Source: Distichodus sexfasciatus
Lineage: Eukaryota > Chordata > Actinopteri > Characiformes > Distichodontidae
Direction of reading: 5' to 3'
NCBI GenBank assembly: GCA_032718565.1
Contig: JAVGVS010000521.1
Coordinates: 178,528-242,527 of the forward strand
DNA: 64,000 nt
The position numbers and the translations under genes are program-made. The notes beneath the pieces were generated by a model. The model saw only the letters and a program-made list of their open reading frames with translations, ran no database searches and was not told the origin of the DNA. Below, in pieces: positions 34,423 to 45,700 of this stretch (the first letter of the stretch is position 1; each line of letters begins with the position of its first letter).

Positions 34423-34700
34423 TTTGATTTTATTTGGGTTAAATTTAAATTGAAAAAGGTTTATATGTCGCTGTAGTATGTTTATATAGTATATATATAT
34501 TTACTGTACATCGAGTCAGGATGGGAGGCTATGGAAGGTCCTCACCATGACAGCAATGCAGGAATGTGTGTATGGGACGTGTTAATAAAATAGCTGCAAA
34601 ACCTTTCACACATGCGTTTCCCAAAAACACCATCAACCACTATACACTACCAAAGCCAAACCCTACAAACGTTATGTCAAGTTTTAGGTCTTTTATTTGG
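34423..34700. other. Unique-looking sequence upstream of carnmt1
   Basis: AT-rich at first, with tatatagtatatatatattt near 34484. It becomes CpG-rich from about 34730 towards the carnmt1 start. No TATA box is obvious near the start, so a CpG-type promoter is likely. Confidence 0.5.
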
Positions 34701-34822
34701 CCAAACGTTCATGGGTGAAGCGCTGCTTCTCACTATGGCGGGAGCCCTGACTAATCGAGTGTCGATCGCTCGCTCGGTCGCTCGGCTTTTCCCCGCTCCG
34801 ACTGCCGGCGCTTTTGGGTGTC

Positions 34823-37800
34823 ATGGCGGACGGAGAAGACGAGGCGAGTGCCGAGCCTCTCGGTTACCGAAAACGAGCCCGGTGTTCCCCGGAGGAAGAG
34901 ACTCGCCTCGAACGCCAGCACTTCTGGAGGATTATTAATGCCTTCCGACATTACAGGTATTAGCGCCGAAGGATGCGCGCGTCCCCGAGAAAAGGCACGA
35001 GCGCGCGCGAATAAATAACACAAATGTTCACATAATAACGACCGAAAATGATTAATACTCATATTATATGCACAAAACATGATTTAAGAGTTATAATCAA
35101 GAGTTTTTTAATGTCATACTGGGGTGTAGTTGTGCTGTTGGTTTGTAACTCCTGGTTCCGAAAGTTCTGAAAAATTCAGTTCCAGTTTATTAATATTTCT
35201 ACATCATAAGCTTATTTGCTGACCAGCACATAGTTTTATCAAGGTGTCGTTGTGGAATGAAAAAAAAATCTGTAGTTGAATGAGGGTATAAAATGAGAAA
35301 ACGTAAGGAAATCTGAAGTTATAAAATTAAGACGAAAAAAAAATCGATATTCTCTGACATTTTATAGCCATAAATCTGTGAGGAAAAGGTACACCTTTCT
35401 CAGACAAAGGGGCAAAGTTCAATGAAAAATACTCAAATATTCTCAGACATTAAGCCATGCATTTGCGAGAGAACAGTTAAAATTTTGCTAGATTAAAATT
35501 GCAAATTTATGTGGAAAAAAATAAAGCAGCGTGTATATTTTCTGACATTATAAAGTCGTACATTTGGAAGACAAAATATTGAATGTTCTCCAAGTCACAA
35601 ATGTTTACCTCTTTTCTAGCAAATGGATGACATTACAGCATGAGAGCATTGAGTGTTTTCTTGTAAATTTGCAGATTTTAGTCTTGGACCTTTTAAATGC
35701 AGATTTAAAACCTTACGCTGTCAGATATCTAAATGTTAGTCTCGTAAATCTATGAAAATCTTCAAATTGGACTTTTATTCCTCTCACAAATTTATGACCT
35801 CACTGTATCTGAGAATATCAGATTTTCTCGTAAATTTGTGACTTTGATCTAGCAATTTCTGAATCTTAATTTTTCTGGATTTTTTTTACTTTCCTCCGCA
35901 GATTTTACGTCTGAACAATTATATTCAAATATTTGACTTAATTGGTTTCTTATAATTTGTTTCTTGAGTTTAATCTCAAAAATGTAAGATTTTTTGTCAT
36001 GCTCTTTGGAGACTTTTACTTACATTTTCTCCTATTATAATTAAAATACTTTTTTATTAATTTTTTTGAAACTTTCCCAAGGGGCCACGTTCAGGAGCGG
36101 GTCAACCGGGCTGAGCGCCAGTTCCGGACCCTTCCTCGTCATCACCAGGGCCTTCTGTCTGGCTTCCTGCCCAAACTGGACAAAATCCGGCGCTCTGTCG
36201 ACCACAACCACGAGGTGCTGCAGGCTGTCATCAAGGACTGTGTCCACATGTTCGACAACATGGAGTATGGCCAGGATGTAGGTTAAACGCTGCAATAAAG
36301 TTACTATATTTTGCCCTGTATCTTGAAATGCATCATTTGAATATCTTATTTTATGCTTTTTTTAATGTCTCTTGCGTGGAGTTTAAAATCGTGATCAGTC
36401 CCTAAAAAGTGAAAAAAAAAAAGAATTTGGGTGAAAAAGTGGTAATTTTTTGTTACAGTATCGTTTGTTCATTCATTCGTTCACTTTTCCAATTAAGGCC
36501 AAAAACCCACTGAGAACTGGTTAGAGATTTGAATTCTTTTATCTTTTTTTTTTAGGACGAGGTGAAGAAAACCGGACCTTCATCCACCTTCGACATGGAC
36601 AAGCTGAAGTCCACCATCAAGCAGTTTGTGCGGGACTGGAGTGAAACCGGAAAAGCTGAGAGAGATTCCTGCTACAAACCGATAATTGAGGAAATACAGA
36701 AAATTTTTCCTGCAGAGCAACAGTGAGTTGGCAGATCATTTTGAAGTCAAATTTAAAATCATTCAATGTATCTTCAGTGCATGTTTTTCTAAATATTTGC
36801 CCCTCTTCCATAGTGACGTCTCTAAGGTCCGGGTTCTGGTTCCGGGAGCCGGATTGGGGCGCTTGGCGTGGGAAATCGCCCGATTAGGGTATTCCTGCCA
36901 GGGCAATGAGTGGAGCTTCTTCATGCTCTTCTCCTCCAACTTCGTCCTCAACAGGTACCAAGATCGACTCTAAGCTAGGTAACATTATTCGAGGTAGCTA
37001 ACTACGTCATTGGTTCACTATTGGAAAATCGTGAGATTGTTTTTCATTTAAATATCTTGTTGAGCTCAGCAGTAAAAATGTCCAGTGATATTTCAGTTGC
37101 TTTTTGTTAATTTCATACAAATAGAATCAATTGCATATCAAATCTAATCGAATGGATATCATATTGGACTTTGTGGTATCGACAGATGTTGGATCGTTAT
37201 GATGTATGACGATGTCACTTGCAAATTGTCTGCAGGTGTTGTGAGGAGAACGCTGTGACGCTGTATCCCTGGGTTCACCAGTTCAGCAACAACAAGATGT
37301 CCAGCGACCAAACTCGAGCCATCACCTTCCCTGACGTAAATCCTCAGAACCTTCCGGCTGGAGCTGACTTCTCCATGGCGGCCGGGGACTTCCTGGAGGT
37401 CTACACCGAAGCTGGTAAACAATTAATCAAGCCTGAAAAATCAACCAAAATGTCACATTCATAATCTCTAATCCACCCACGCTGGCTACTTCAATTATTC
37501 TGGAAATTTGAAATTCAAAGTCCTGTTGTGCCATAGTTTTATTGTTATTATGTGATGAAAGTATGTGAACATTCAAGATATTATCTCACATGGTAAAAGT
37601 CATAAATGAGCAAGAATTATTGATTATTAATGAAATTGTTAATATTTCCTGAGGTTTTCCTTTAGTTATTATAAAATTGCAAACATAGATATGCATTCTT
37701 TAATTTGAACAAAATAATCCCTGCTTCAATAGTTGACAAAAAACAAACAAAATGTAATTGAGGTAAAATGTTGAATTAATCATGATATGTGTTTTGATCA

Positions 37801-39296
37801 TATCACCCAGCCCTAGGAGTTAGTCCAGGAGTTTCTTTTTATTTGTTTTTTTTTGAGGTCGATTAGTGTTAGTTTTAATTGCTAGGTTGTGTTCAATAAT
37901 TTAGGTTTAATTTTTTGCTTTTGCCAGATAAGTGGGACTGCGTTGCCACCTGCTTCTTCATTGACACGGCTCACAACGTGCTGGAGTATGTCGAAACCAT
38001 CTGGAAAATCCTCAAACCCGGTGGAGTCTGGATCAACTTAGGTATGAGCGTGAAAATAAGGCTAGCTACCTTCTTATTCACTGGTAAAACTCTCGGGTTG
38101 TTGGTTCAGAATCTGTAAATTGTCCCAAAGTTGTCGTGACTAGCTTCTTAGATCGACTCTTAGCTAGTTAACATTATTGAGGTAGCTATCTACATATTAA
38201 TGAATTATTAGTTAGCTATATGAAATCGAGACTTAAATCGAGGAGCTATCGTACTCTTTTATTACAAGATCTTTTAACTCTGAAAAAAATCTCATAACTT
38301 TTACTCATTTTGTACTTTTTTTTATTTTGTGGCAGGTCCGCTGCTGTACCACTACGAGAATATGGCTAACGAGTTTTCCATTGAGATGAGCTACGAAGAA
38401 ATTAAGGATGCTATGTTGGAATATGGCTTCCAGCTGGAGGTCTGTAACGTTTAATGCTAACTAGAGCAACTTCATGCACAAATGTCATGATATATCAAAT
38501 ATCAAAAGTATTGACGGATTGTGTTCATAAAAATTCGTTTGCACAAGTTTGTTTACATGGCAGTTTGTTTAAGCAGTGATTCATTTCCACAGTGATTTGT
38601 TTGTGCAAGGACTTACTAATCAGGTTTACACACTGATTAGTTTGCTTGATGATTCGTGTGGGGGGGATTTGTTTACACAGTGATTTGCTTATGTTATCAT
38701 TCGATTGCGTGGTGATTTGTTTAAAGGGCGATTTGTTTACATTACAATTTGTTTGCACAACGGTTTGTTTACATGATTATTTGTTTACATGATGATTCAC
38801 TTGCACAACAGTGTTGCAGGTATTTGTTTGCATGACAATTAATTTGATTTGTTGGCGTGACGATTTATTTTGTGCAACCATTTGTTTGCCCTATGATTTG
38901 TTTGCACAGTGAATTATTTGTCATGATTCATTCGCACGTCAAGTCATTTATGTGATTTGTGCAATTCAGTTGCACTGAAAAGTGTGAACCAGGCTTTATT
39001 CTCATTCCTCATGAACCAGAGATTCCAGCACGTTTTCTCTGAGTCAGTAAAAATGTTTTTTGCAATAATTTCGGAATCTGGAAATCGACATTTTCTCTTT
39101 TTTCCTCCACAAAATGTTTTAGCTGGAGCGAGAGTCGGTGTTGAGCACGTACACAGAAAATGAGCGCTCCATGCTGAGATCCGTGTACGACTGTGTCTTC
39201 TTTGTTGCCCGGAAACCTGCCGTCACTGCAACGCTGACCAATGGCATCATGTCCCCAGAGTCGCCCGAGCAGAGGGAGGAAGCCACACCCACGTGA
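34823..39296 (+). CDS. carnmt1: Carnosine N-methyltransferase 1 (402 aa, 8 exons)
   Basis: SAM-dependent enzyme that methylates carnosine to anserine (family knowledge; human gene formerly C9orf41). Exons: 34823-34956, 36082-36277, 36556-36722, 36814-36954, 37236-37414, 37928-38041, 38336-38439, 39123-39296. The phases close to 402 codons; human CARNMT1 is about 409. The N-terminal part contains [13 protein letters not shown] and the helix-rich [18 protein letters not shown]. The SAM-binding loop is [20 protein letters not shown] near residue 175, followed by [35 protein letters not shown] near residue 283 is the signature of this family. [15 protein letters not shown] is the late strand. The start ATGGCGGAC has a good context. 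An upstream ATG at about 34735 is out of frame. Confidence 0.95.
35100..36060. repeat. Degenerate repeats in carnmt1 intron 1
   Basis: Variants of ttctcagacattataaagtc and cataaatttgtgaggaaaa recur at about 35345, 35400, 35450, 35540, 35780 and 35830, at roughly 50-100 bp spacing. The rest of the intron is T-rich. No exon signal is seen. Confidence 0.55.
38520..38970. repeat. Degenerate short-motif array in carnmt1 intron 7
   Basis: A unit of about 15-20 bp of the form gatttgtttgcaca or gatttgtttacatga is repeated more than twenty times with substitutions between 38520 and 38970. Confidence 0.8.
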
Positions 39297-39847
39297 CATC
39301 CGTAAATCTACCTTGAAATTGACCAAGAATCAAAAATTACTTTTCCTAAAAACAAAATGCTTCACGTAAAAAAATCAATATACAGATTTGGGGGGGATGT
39401 TAGTCATTTTCCCGCCAAAATTCTGATACTTTGTGATGGAAACTAGTGTATGGAAAAAGAAAATATGCAAAGCGTAAAATCAGTCGTTTGGACTTGTTTG
39501 AGGAAAATGACAAACTAAATATTTCCCGCTTGTATTAGTTTTGACCGAAACCACTTTTTATGATCCAGTAATTACAAATTCATTGAACAATTATGATTGT
39601 ATTTTTTTTCTCATATAAATCTGTCATTTTGCAGCTGTCGAAATTGTAACAATTGCAGCACAAACTCAACAAGTTGTTTTAAACTTACTGTACAGTTGTA
39701 GCAAAATGTGAACAAATCATGTTTTGATGTTTGTCCTTGGACTGCCTTAAACTGCGTTCAGCTGAAACTGAAGTGTTAATTAAAGTCATATTATGTAACT
39801 CGAAACGTCATTAACAGCAAATGGAAGGATTATGAGCTCATTTTTGC

Positions 39848-39853
39848 AATAAA
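39848..39853 (+). terminator. carnmt1: Candidate polyadenylation signal of carnmt1 (AATAAA)
   Basis: AATAAA within gcaataaaattgtgac, about 550 bp after the stop codon. No closer canonical signal is evident. Confidence 0.5.
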
Positions 39854-40058
39854 ATTGTGACACTTGTGACTGATTTTGGTAGAGAATTATTGTAAACATG
39901 TTAAAAATGGATGGAATTAGTAGAAATTATGAAGAAATGTTTCAAAATCATAACGAAAATATAAGAAATTTGCTGTTCAGTTGCACAGTAGCTATGAAAT
40001 TAATTCACGTACATCCAGAAACAACACTTAATTTTTTCATGTTAAGTGTGACTAAAAA

Positions 40059-40095
<37 letters not shown>

Positions 40096-40108
40096 TTATT
40101 ATTATTAT
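40059..40108. repeat. (ATT)n microsatellite between carnmt1 and the C9orf40 homologue
   Basis: About 15 ATT units with one interruption. It makes a hydrophobic open frame on both strands that is not a gene. Confidence 0.9.
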
Positions 40109-40280
40109 CCACCAAATCAAAATTTGACCCCTGAAGACAAAATGTCCAATTTTGCTTGAAATTAAAAATAATATAAATAAAATAAAATAACATGTTTTTG
40201 TTGTGAAAACGTTGTATAAAACGTAGCGTCGCCATAGTAACGCGCTGATTTATTTAGATACCTTTATTATAGTTGTTGGT

Positions 40281-40320
40281 ACTTCCGGCCTCACGGAAGT
40301 GGCGTCGATACGTGACGTCA
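40281..40320 (+). promoter_or_regulatory. ETS pair plus CRE upstream of the C9orf40 homologue
   Basis: ACTTCCGG at 40281-40288 and CGGAAGT at 40294-40300 are opposed ETS-type sites. TGACGTCA at 40313-40320 is a perfect CRE palindrome. The set lies about 90 bp before the start codon in a TATA-less, CpG-containing region, as expected for a housekeeping promoter. The site matches are seen directly; the function is inferred. Confidence 0.6.
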
Positions 40321-40408
40321 TCTGGCTCGTCGGGGATGGCTGCTCGGTGGAATTCGCGTGTTTTTCGATAAATTTGTGTTTTTAAGACATTAAACGGATT
40401 TCGTGTTC

Positions 40409-41868
40409 ATGACGAAACGGAAAGCCGAAAACCGAGCGGACTGCGAGCTTCCGCGCAAATGTCTGCGCAGCCTGAACGCAGACGCGAAGCTCACGAACGC
40501 GCGCCGGAGGAAGAGTCCGAGTCCCGAAGCCGAACCCGACAAGAAGAAAAAGCGAATTCCGGTCCAAAGCGACTCGAAACGGCATCGAGAGGAACGTGAA
40601 CACGCCTCGGTTAAACCCGCGAAGGTGAGAGACGTTAAATATAATTAAAAATATATATTTACTGTAAACAAAAAAAAGTAACTGCAGTGAAATACAGTGC
40701 AATACACTCGTTTGTCCACTGGGGGGCGAACGCAAGATTTGAACGGGAGTTAATGAAGCTTAACTGCAAACATTGTGAATAACACGTTTGTTAAATTAAG
40801 TTTTTAATTTGGGAAAATAAGAGTTGATAGTATGGTTCAAGATCATTGTGTCATTAATAAAAGTAAAGAATAATTAGTGCAAAACGCCACTCGAAACAGA
40901 TACGAAAGGACGTTATGTATATATATAATTACAGGGAAAAACTGAGTAGTTAAAATAATGAGCTGCAATACGAGATTTAGACGGTAGTGGCTGAAGCGTA
41001 CGTTTGTTAAATTAATAACTTTTATAAGTTTTCAATGTTGAAATTTAAGGGTTGATGGTATGGTTTAAGGTCCCTGTGTCGTTAATAATAATGTAAAGAG
41101 GAATTAGTGAAGAGCACGACTCGAAACATCTTCGAAAGGAACGAGAGGTTCAAATCACTGAGTTATATTAAACAGAATAAAAATTTATGTTTTTAAAAAT
41201 TCCTGAAAACACAAGGCTGCGCGTAGTTAAAATGAGCTGCAATACTCGCGTTTGTCCGCTGGGGGGCGGACGCGAGCTGTTTTAAACAGGAGTGAATGCA
41301 GCTTAACAGCAAATACTGTAAATTATACATTCGTTAAATGACTAACTTTAGTATTTGGGTTAATTTGGGGTTTTAAGTGCTGATGGTTTTGTTGACATTG
41401 TGAATTGTGCGTTTGTTAAATTAATAAGTTTTCTGTATTATTAAAATGACCTGCAGTACAGTCAGTTGCTGTAGCATTCAATACAAGTGCCAAAGTCATC
41501 ACTACAATATTTTTACATTCTATTTTGCGCGTTTATATCTTCTTGATAAAGCTTTTAACAACAATGCTAAATGCAGTATTTAAGCTGTATGCTATGTGTA
41601 GTTTTTACTTGGATACTGTGCTTTTAACGCACAACTTTTTCAGCTTGACTTTGATCCCAGTATTTAAATTCTGATTCTGGTTATAACATATCAACCTGTA
41701 ACGTAGCAGGTGCCGGACATCAAAGACAACAATGACGAGGAGGCTCTTTCTGCCTTCAACTCATTCCAATTTTGGAGGCCTCCTCTCCCGGATTTAGATC
41801 TTTCCCTCCTGGATGAAGCGGATAAGGGAGAGCCTGTGAAAGAGACAACGGAAGAAATGGAGATGTAA
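40409..41868 (+). CDS. C9orf40-like small nuclear-type protein (124 aa, 2 exons)
   Basis: Exons 40409-40624 and 41710-41868 join in phase 0 to 124 codons plus stop. The first exon encodes a basic, Arg/Lys-rich region that opens MTKRKAENRADC and contains KKKKRIP, a possible nuclear localisation signal. The second encodes the conserved-looking FNSFQFWRPPLPDLDLSLL followed by an acidic end. The FWRPPLP-DLDLS phrase and the position next to carnmt1 and trpm6 support homology to human C9orf40, whose function is not established. The human protein is longer (about 190 aa). A GTG two codons upstream is ignored in favour of ATG at 40409. Confidence 0.78.
40690..41400. repeat. About 270-bp tandem repeat, three degenerate units, in the intron of the C9orf40 homologue
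   Basis: Units begin near 40699, 40964 and 41238 at gcaatac. Shared segments are tttgtccactggggggcg (units 1 and 3), cgtttgttaaatta (all three), gttgatggtatggtt-a/c-aag (units 1 and 2) and actcgaaaca (units 1 and 2). Confidence 0.75.
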
Positions 41869-41963
41869 GAAAGTCACGGAAAACCCTGCCGTTAACAAAC
41901 TGTGATCACACAGTTTCTCTGGATGACGTCCGATTGAAAAGTTGTAAAAACTGCACACTGGAA

Positions 41964-41969
41964 AATAAA
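41964..41969 (+). terminator. Polyadenylation signal of the C9orf40 homologue (AATAAA)
   Basis: AATAAA lies 96 bp after the stop codon. Confidence 0.65.
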
Positions 41970-42749
41970 AATTTGTTAAGGTTTAGGTGGATGATGAGAA
42001 AAGCACACAGCCTGTTGCTTTGTAAAAATAAATTATCTTATAGATAATGCACATTTTCATTTGTTTGTTGTTATAAATCCAGTTTGAGGTTTGCTTGACT
42101 TTGTTTAGGGTTGAGAAGTTGCATTTAACAATTTCTTTCCTTGTTGAAAGAAAGAACTTGACGCCAAGTTTCAGGTCTTTCTTGTTTTGTTTTTTCCTCT
42201 TTTCAAGCACAGCTCCTCTTTTCCAAAACTTAGTACCCTTGATCCTGGACTTGTATCAGTTTCTTGACTTCCTTGGGTTAATTCCATGCCCACTTTTCTT
42301 ATCTCTGTGTGTAAGTGTGAACTGTTCCGTCAAACCGAGGTCAGTATTGAACATTGTATTTTTGCAGCCATTACACAACAATAAAGTCAAAATTTTCCAC
42401 ATGCTGTATGTGTACCATGGTGATTTAACGCCGGTTACTCGTTTACAAACTCTGAGAAAGTTGGTCAATGCCCAACAAGTAATTTTTTGCTTCTTTTTGA
42501 TCTTCCAAAGTGTGTCCAGTGGCTCCTCCCTCCTACTCCGTTGTTAGTGGAAGAGGGAGGAGGGTCACTAAACATGAGTTGTTGCCGGCTTTTAGATGAG
42601 GGAAATAAAACGGCTTCATCTCTCAAAGACCTTTGATCCAAGTAGAAGTATGAAATGGTGAGCAGGAGCAGGAGCAGGAGCACAAGCAATAATAAAGCAC
42701 TTCGACAGAGGTTCTCGTACCATAAGATATCTGCTTCATCAAACCTAAT
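41970..42749. other. Intergenic interval and presumed trpm6 promoter/5' UTR
   Basis: No coding exon is recognised apart from the proposed trpm6 initiator at its right end. A short ggagcaggagcaggagcagg tract lies near 42661. No TATA box is obvious in a sensible place. The transcription start is unknown. Confidence 0.45.
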
Positions 42750-45700
42750 ATGGTAAGCTGTTTGAAAACTAGTACTAGTAGGTTGGTAGCTACAAAGCTT
42801 TTTTAAATTGTTAAGGGCCTAAAACCTAAGACCTTGTTCAAATCAATAGGGACAAACAGGCAAGGGTCTAATCTTCAGTACTATTAGTGGCTTGAATTTT
42901 CTAATTAAACATTTTTAGTACTCTAAGCTTGTGAGTTAATGTGGCTTGTGAGTTGTTTTGATAAGTCACAGTTGATGTGTTTACTTTGTCTTTTGGTTAC
43001 AGTTACAACAATCAAAGTTACATTTTTTGTCAGTCATTTACAACTGATATGGACTGTCGTGCAGCAAATTTATTTGTAAAAAAAAAAATGAACAAAAATT
43101 TTATTGTCAAATAAAACTAGGGTCGTTTATCAGCCATCCTCTAGTAAATGGTGTAACTGTTAATCTTTGCAACACAATTTCACACCAAACTGATACACAA
43201 ATTTTCTCAATAGTCATTTTAATCACACACAAATGTCATTATTTTCAATATTCAGTCATTTTCTATAATTTCTCAGTCTGTCCATGTATATGTTTTGCAT
43301 GGACACCAATATAAATACTTTTCTTCAACTTAATCCTTCTCAATTTATGGGGACAAAGTCCATTAAATGCATATTCAGTAAGGTTTTTTTTCTCTTGTTC
43401 GTCGGTGAAGACTTTCTCTCCACTGATTCTACCCAATGTTGCATATGTCAGACAATGAAATTCACAGAAAACATGAAGGCAGCTAAAATTTAGCTTGGGC
43501 TAACATGAATATAAATCATAAGTTAACGTTGATGAGTTTAACCGAGCACAAAAATGGAAGATGTTTTACCTGGACAATAGTTTCCCTTCTAAAACTCTAT
43601 CATCTTTATGCTCCATTTAATAAAACGAGTTAATATAATCTAGCAATATCATCGACGTAATTACAATATAATATCACGACGTAATATATACTCGTCATAT
43701 TTTCATAATGTGGATTGTGACATAGAGTCATTTCTAACACATTTTAATTTGTCAACATATACGTGCATGAATATATTAAAAAAAAGTCTAAATATTTTAA
43801 TATAATGTTGGAATTCTCCTGATATTTGAAATATTGGATGGTATGATAGGACGTGGCGCCGCGGGCGGAAAAACTGCTGATCTTTAAACATCAAAAAATG
43901 GATAAAAACAGACGTATTAACAGGCAATATTCACTTTTTCAGATAGTTTGAAACCGATTTTCTCTAAGAATTAGTGATAAAACACGTGTTCGAAATCTCG
44001 AGTGCAATGACTAAACTGCACCGCGTTGAATAAATATTTTCTATGCAACGTATATAACACGTATTTATAACCTAATAAAACATTATTTAGTAGCTATCCA
44101 CCTATATCCTTACAGTTTAACAGACATTATAAAAATATATGTATAAATAAAGAGGGCTCCAAGCACAATCGCAAGAAACATCACAGAAGGGTCACCGAGC
44201 ATTAGACACATTGCTAATGCTAATGTTGCATGAATTTGGGGTGGAATTGGTGTTTTAATGTGACTTCTGAGAGAAACTGGGGGTCAAACTATCTGGAAAT
44301 GACAACTTTTAAGGGTTTTAACTCATAGCTACTTCAGGTCATGGCTCTTTTTATACATTGCAATATTATTTTTTAAAGTTTGCTGTGGGTGGAGTAAGGG
44401 TTTTGAAGGAATTTCTGACAGAAAATGTGTCAAACCTTTTGGAAGATTAGGTTATGACTGTTACATCAGCTGTTTCAATAAGTATGTATGTATTTTTTGG
44501 AGTTTAAAGCTGTGTCTCTTTTCCATGAGTACCTCAAGTTCATTTGCAAGAAGAGTTGGAAGTGTATTGACAGAATTAGAAGCTCTCCTATCTTTCTATC
44601 TGTTCTCTTGAGTTCTGGGTGGAGGACTCGGTCCATTCACTCCATTCACTATTCACTAATAATTCCAGGAAAGGGATGTGCTTCACATCCTCTCATTTTG
44701 GTTAATGTTGTGCTGTTTCAACAAGAGTTATATATACATCGTGAAAAAATGAGTAGAAGGGACTCTGCAGGCGGTCTCGAAGTCCTCAGGTTATTGGCCC
44801 TCCAGGACCGGAACTGGTTTAAATGATCAGTTGTCCTTGGGGACCAAACATCAACCAGCACGACCTCGGAATGGCCTCTTGGCTCGGTCACACACCCATC
44901 CCGGAATACCTTTGTGTTTTTGTTTATGGTTGTAAAAGATTGTGGGTGTGTTTGTGTGTGAGGGATCATCTCACATAACTGTTGTGTGGTCACTGTGACA
45001 CCTTGCCAAGCCATGACCCAGTATTTATGACACAAAAGAAGAAACTTTGGAGCCTAGAAAATGAAAAATGATTCTCATTTTTTAAATGAAAATACCTTTT
45101 CATTTGATTTATAATCGTTACAGTCTGGAAAGTCATGGATTCAGAACACCTTTTACAAGAGAGAGTGTGTCCAGTTTTTGCCGTCGTCGAGGGATCATCA
45201 CAGGTAAATTTAATGGTTTTACTAGATTTCACAATACTTTTAGCAACTACTAAAACATAATAATTAAATAAAAATAAAATACTCTGATACTGACCATGTG
45301 TATCGGGTCAGTGCTGCTTGATTAAAATATTAATATATACAGTGTATAGTATATAATAATTCAGAGTAGAAACATTTCATAACATATTATACATTGTGAG
45401 GGAAGCACATCATTGTTTCTTTTTCTTCTTCTTCCTCAGGTGTTCTCCAGTTTGCCATATTTGCCAAAACCTCGTCAGGTATTATTAATAAGTTGCCAGA
45501 TTTGAAATTCCGTAAATCACACAGCCCTTGAAGGTGTATCTTAATTCTTTATTTGACATTAGGACTGCCTGATATTAGCATCACTGACCACAACTTTGTC
45601 CCAAATTGAAGGTATAGCTGTAGTGCCTGCTCTCTCATAGGTGCTGTTGTGGTCGTTTGATCGGGGAACATGAAGACCTGGACTCAAGTCATGACCTCAC

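Noticed and set aside
38520..38970. Possible CRISPR array because of short repeats with spacers
   Set aside because: The repeats are degenerate, there is no constant spacer length, and the site is an intron of a vertebrate gene.
44748..44826. ATG of a short frame near trpm6 exon 2 as the trpm6 start
   Set aside because: It lies in a dispersed repeat fragment, has no in-phase donor to exon 2, and the ATG|GTAAGC at 42750 explains the start better.
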